Position numbers and translations under genes: made by a program. Below are positions 62,769 to 64,000 of a stretch of 64,000 nucleotides of DNA, piece by piece. A model generated the notes under the pieces. It was not told the DNA's origin. It saw only the letters and a program-made list of their open reading frames with translations, and made no database searches. The DNA comes from UBA7374 sp049890275 (lineage in GTDB: Bacteria; Verrucomicrobiota; Verrucomicrobiia; Opitutales; Coraliomargaritaceae): positions 62,001-126,000 of the forward strand of contig JBMHBT010000008.1 in the NCBI GenBank assembly GCA_049890275.1. Direction: 5' to 3'. The stretch's first letter is position 1. The number at the start of each line of letters is the position of its first letter.

Positions 62769-63422
62769 ATGAATAAAATGCATATTAGCGTCTGCCTGTT
62801 TGCCTTGTCTGCGGGCTACGTTATTCTTGCGGGAGGTGCTTCACCCAAAAGTCAGAAGCAAACAAGTCCATCTACTTCCACAACAAGTCCCATGCCTGAA
62901 AAAAAAGAAGACCAGAAAGATGAAATTGCAGTCTTTGGTTCCGGTTGCTTTTGGTGCGTAGAGGCGGTCTTTGAATCGCTCGATGGTGTACACGATGTAG
63001 AGTCCGGCTATATGGGGGGACATATCAAAGATCCAACCTACCGTGCAGTTTGTACTGGACGAACCGGGCATGCTGAAGTCGTACGCATCCATTTTGATCC
63101 GGAGGTCATTTCTTTCGATACGCTGCTGGATTGGTTCTGGCGCTCCCATGACCCGACCACCCTGAATCGTCAGGGAGCAGATGTTGGCACCCAGTATCGG
63201 TCGGTCGTCTACTATCAAAGTGAGACACAAAAAGTTACCGCCGAAGCCGCTAAAAAATTGGCCCAGCAGTACTTTAAAGATCCAATTGTCACAGAGATTT
63301 CCCCTACAGCTATTTTCTATCCTGCAGAAGAAGACCATCAGGATTACTACCAAGCCAACCGCGCGGCTCCCTACTGCCAGTTTGTCATTCGTCCAAAGTT
63401 GAAAAAGCTAGCACTTGAATAA
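62769..63422 (+). CDS. msrA: Exported peptide-methionine (S)-S-oxide reductase
   Basis: Repairs methionine S-sulfoxide in proteins. About 217 residues from the ATG at 62769 (MNKMHISVCLFALSAGYVI). A signal peptide and a Ser/Thr/Lys linker precede the catalytic domain, unlike the usual cytosolic MsrA. The catalytic site is GSGCFWCVEAVF, with C60 as sulfenic-acid cysteine; ESGYMGGH and NRQGADVGTQYRSVVYY are conserved. A Cys near the C-terminus (PYCQFV) may be the resolving one. Its envelope location would protect exported enzymes from oxidation. Confidence 0.93.
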   Translation: MNKMHISVCLFALSAGYVILAGGASPKSQKQTSPSTSTTSPMPEKKEDQKDEIAVFGSGCFWCVEAVFESLDGVHDVESGYMGGHIKDPTYRAVCTGRTGHAEVVRIHFDPEVISFDTLLDWFWRSHDPTTLNRQGADVGTQYRSVVYYQSETQKVTAEAAKKLAQQYFKDPIVTEISPTAIFYPAEEDHQDYYQANRAAPYCQFVIRPKLKKLALE

Positions 63423-63459
63423 ATCACTTAGCTACCTATAAATCTCATATACGGATTTA

Positions 63460-64000
63460 TGGCAATAAGGCAGCGGCGCAGAAAAAAGACAATACAACGC
63501 AGTTCTGGCAAGAGAGGTGGACGGATCAACCGTCTCGTTCGGCTTTTCCGCTGTGGGTTCTTTCTACTCGCTCTTCTAACTGTTTCACTTTGCGGCTTGT
63601 ATTTTTTTGGCCCTCAAGCAGCCAAAGAAACAATTGAACAAGGGTCCATCCACTTGATCAATCATTTGAGACAACAGGAGTGGATGCCCAAGCCCTTGCT
63701 TACCGCCCTAGATCAAGCACATGAAGGCATCTCCATGAGAGAGGGCTTAGGCGTCGATGGAGGCGAACTCGGATACGATGGGGGGCCGTTGCTGGCTGGC
63801 TTACCGAAGAGTCAACTGCCTACGCGCGTATTGCGTAATGATGCCCTGGTAAACCTCTTCGATGAAAGGAATCGGCAATCCCGCTGCCTGGCAGTGCGCT
63901 TATCAGCTCCTCAAGGATCCTCTCCCGTAAAGAGAACTGCAGTGGAACACTTACGAGTCGACCCTCGTGTACCCAACTTAAGAACCGGCCAAATGACCGA
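63460..64000 (+). CDS. Membrane-anchored DNA/RNA non-specific endonuclease (3' end outside window)
   Basis: The frame from the ATG at 63460 runs to the window end, giving 180 residues. A basic cytoplasmic tail (RQRRRKKTIQR) precedes a helix at about residues 33-50 (GFFLLALLTVSLCGLYFFG). The later segment includes VDGGELGYDGG, LRNDALVNLFDERNRQSRC and EHLRVDPRVPNLRTGQMTD. This matches the start of the NUC1/NucA family, whose catalytic DRGH motif should lie just beyond the edge. I therefore infer the active site. The anchor suggests an envelope-facing nuclease for nucleic-acid scavenging. Confidence 0.7.

Noticed and set aside
62841..63353. 170-residue minus-strand frame opposite msrA
   Set aside because: Antisense to the conserved MsrA domain.

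Overview
The window reads as a chromosomal segment of a marine Verrucomicrobiota bacterium, most like the Opitutae/Puniceicoccales (Coraliomargarita-type). This is inferred from gene content, not from a search. The clues are secreted sulfatases, GH86/GH50-type agarase genes, GH29 fucosidases, Tat-exported Gfo/Idh dehydrogenases, a DUF1592-type cytochrome paired with a DUF1552 protein, a complete MoxR-Bat operon, weak Shine-Dalgarno use and non-ATG starts. I see no plasmid, phage, IS element, CRISPR array or rRNA.

Layout. 1-4.0 kb: the end of an unrecognised gene, alr, then on the minus strand an NtrC-type regulator and a PstS-like binding protein. 4.1-12.2 kb: a tightly packed Bat operon (moxR, DUF58, DUF4381-like, batA, a batB-batC fusion, batD, batE). 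12.3-17.8 kb: htpG, ppk1 and a sulfatase. 18-23.4 kb: tRNA-Phe, tsaD, a MidA-like methyltransferase, then HAD, membrane protein and asd on the minus strand, and an L,D-transpeptidase. 23.4-24.7 kb: a verrucomicrobial alpha-helical repeat protein.

24.8-52.5 kb is a polysaccharide-utilisation region built as two converging gene trains. The plus train is a NusG paralogue, kduI, a large DUF5060-type glycosidase, a broken GH29, a PhoD phosphatase and a GH86 enzyme. The minus train, read from 52.5 kb down to 33.9 kb, is a Gfo/Idh oxidoreductase, a sulfatase remnant, a GH50 agarase lipoprotein, a sugar isomerase/epimerase, an NHL propeller, a DUF1592 cytochrome, a DUF1552 protein, a second GH86 enzyme, a sulfatase, a Gfo/Idh oxidoreductase and a GH29 gene with an in-frame stop. 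Together they look suited to desulfating and depolymerising a red-algal galactan (agar or porphyran type) and oxidising the released sugars. No SusC/SusD pair and no dedicated sensor are present. Three genes are decaying: both fucosidases and one sulfatase. This suggests recent narrowing of the substrate.

52.8-64 kb returns to housekeeping: tRNA-His with promoter and terminator, two overlapping HAD phosphatases, priA, a TPR protein, a Fur-family regulator with an unusual metal site, rplU-rpmA, a cytosolic Gfo/Idh, a LolCDE-type ABC transporter, tRNA-Leu flanked by degenerate tRNA-like repeats, a DUF493 protein, two divergent ribbon-helix-helix proteins, an exported MsrA, and the start of a membrane-anchored DNA/RNA non-specific endonuclease cut by the window end. 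Housekeeping and accessory genes interleave without an integration boundary I can see.
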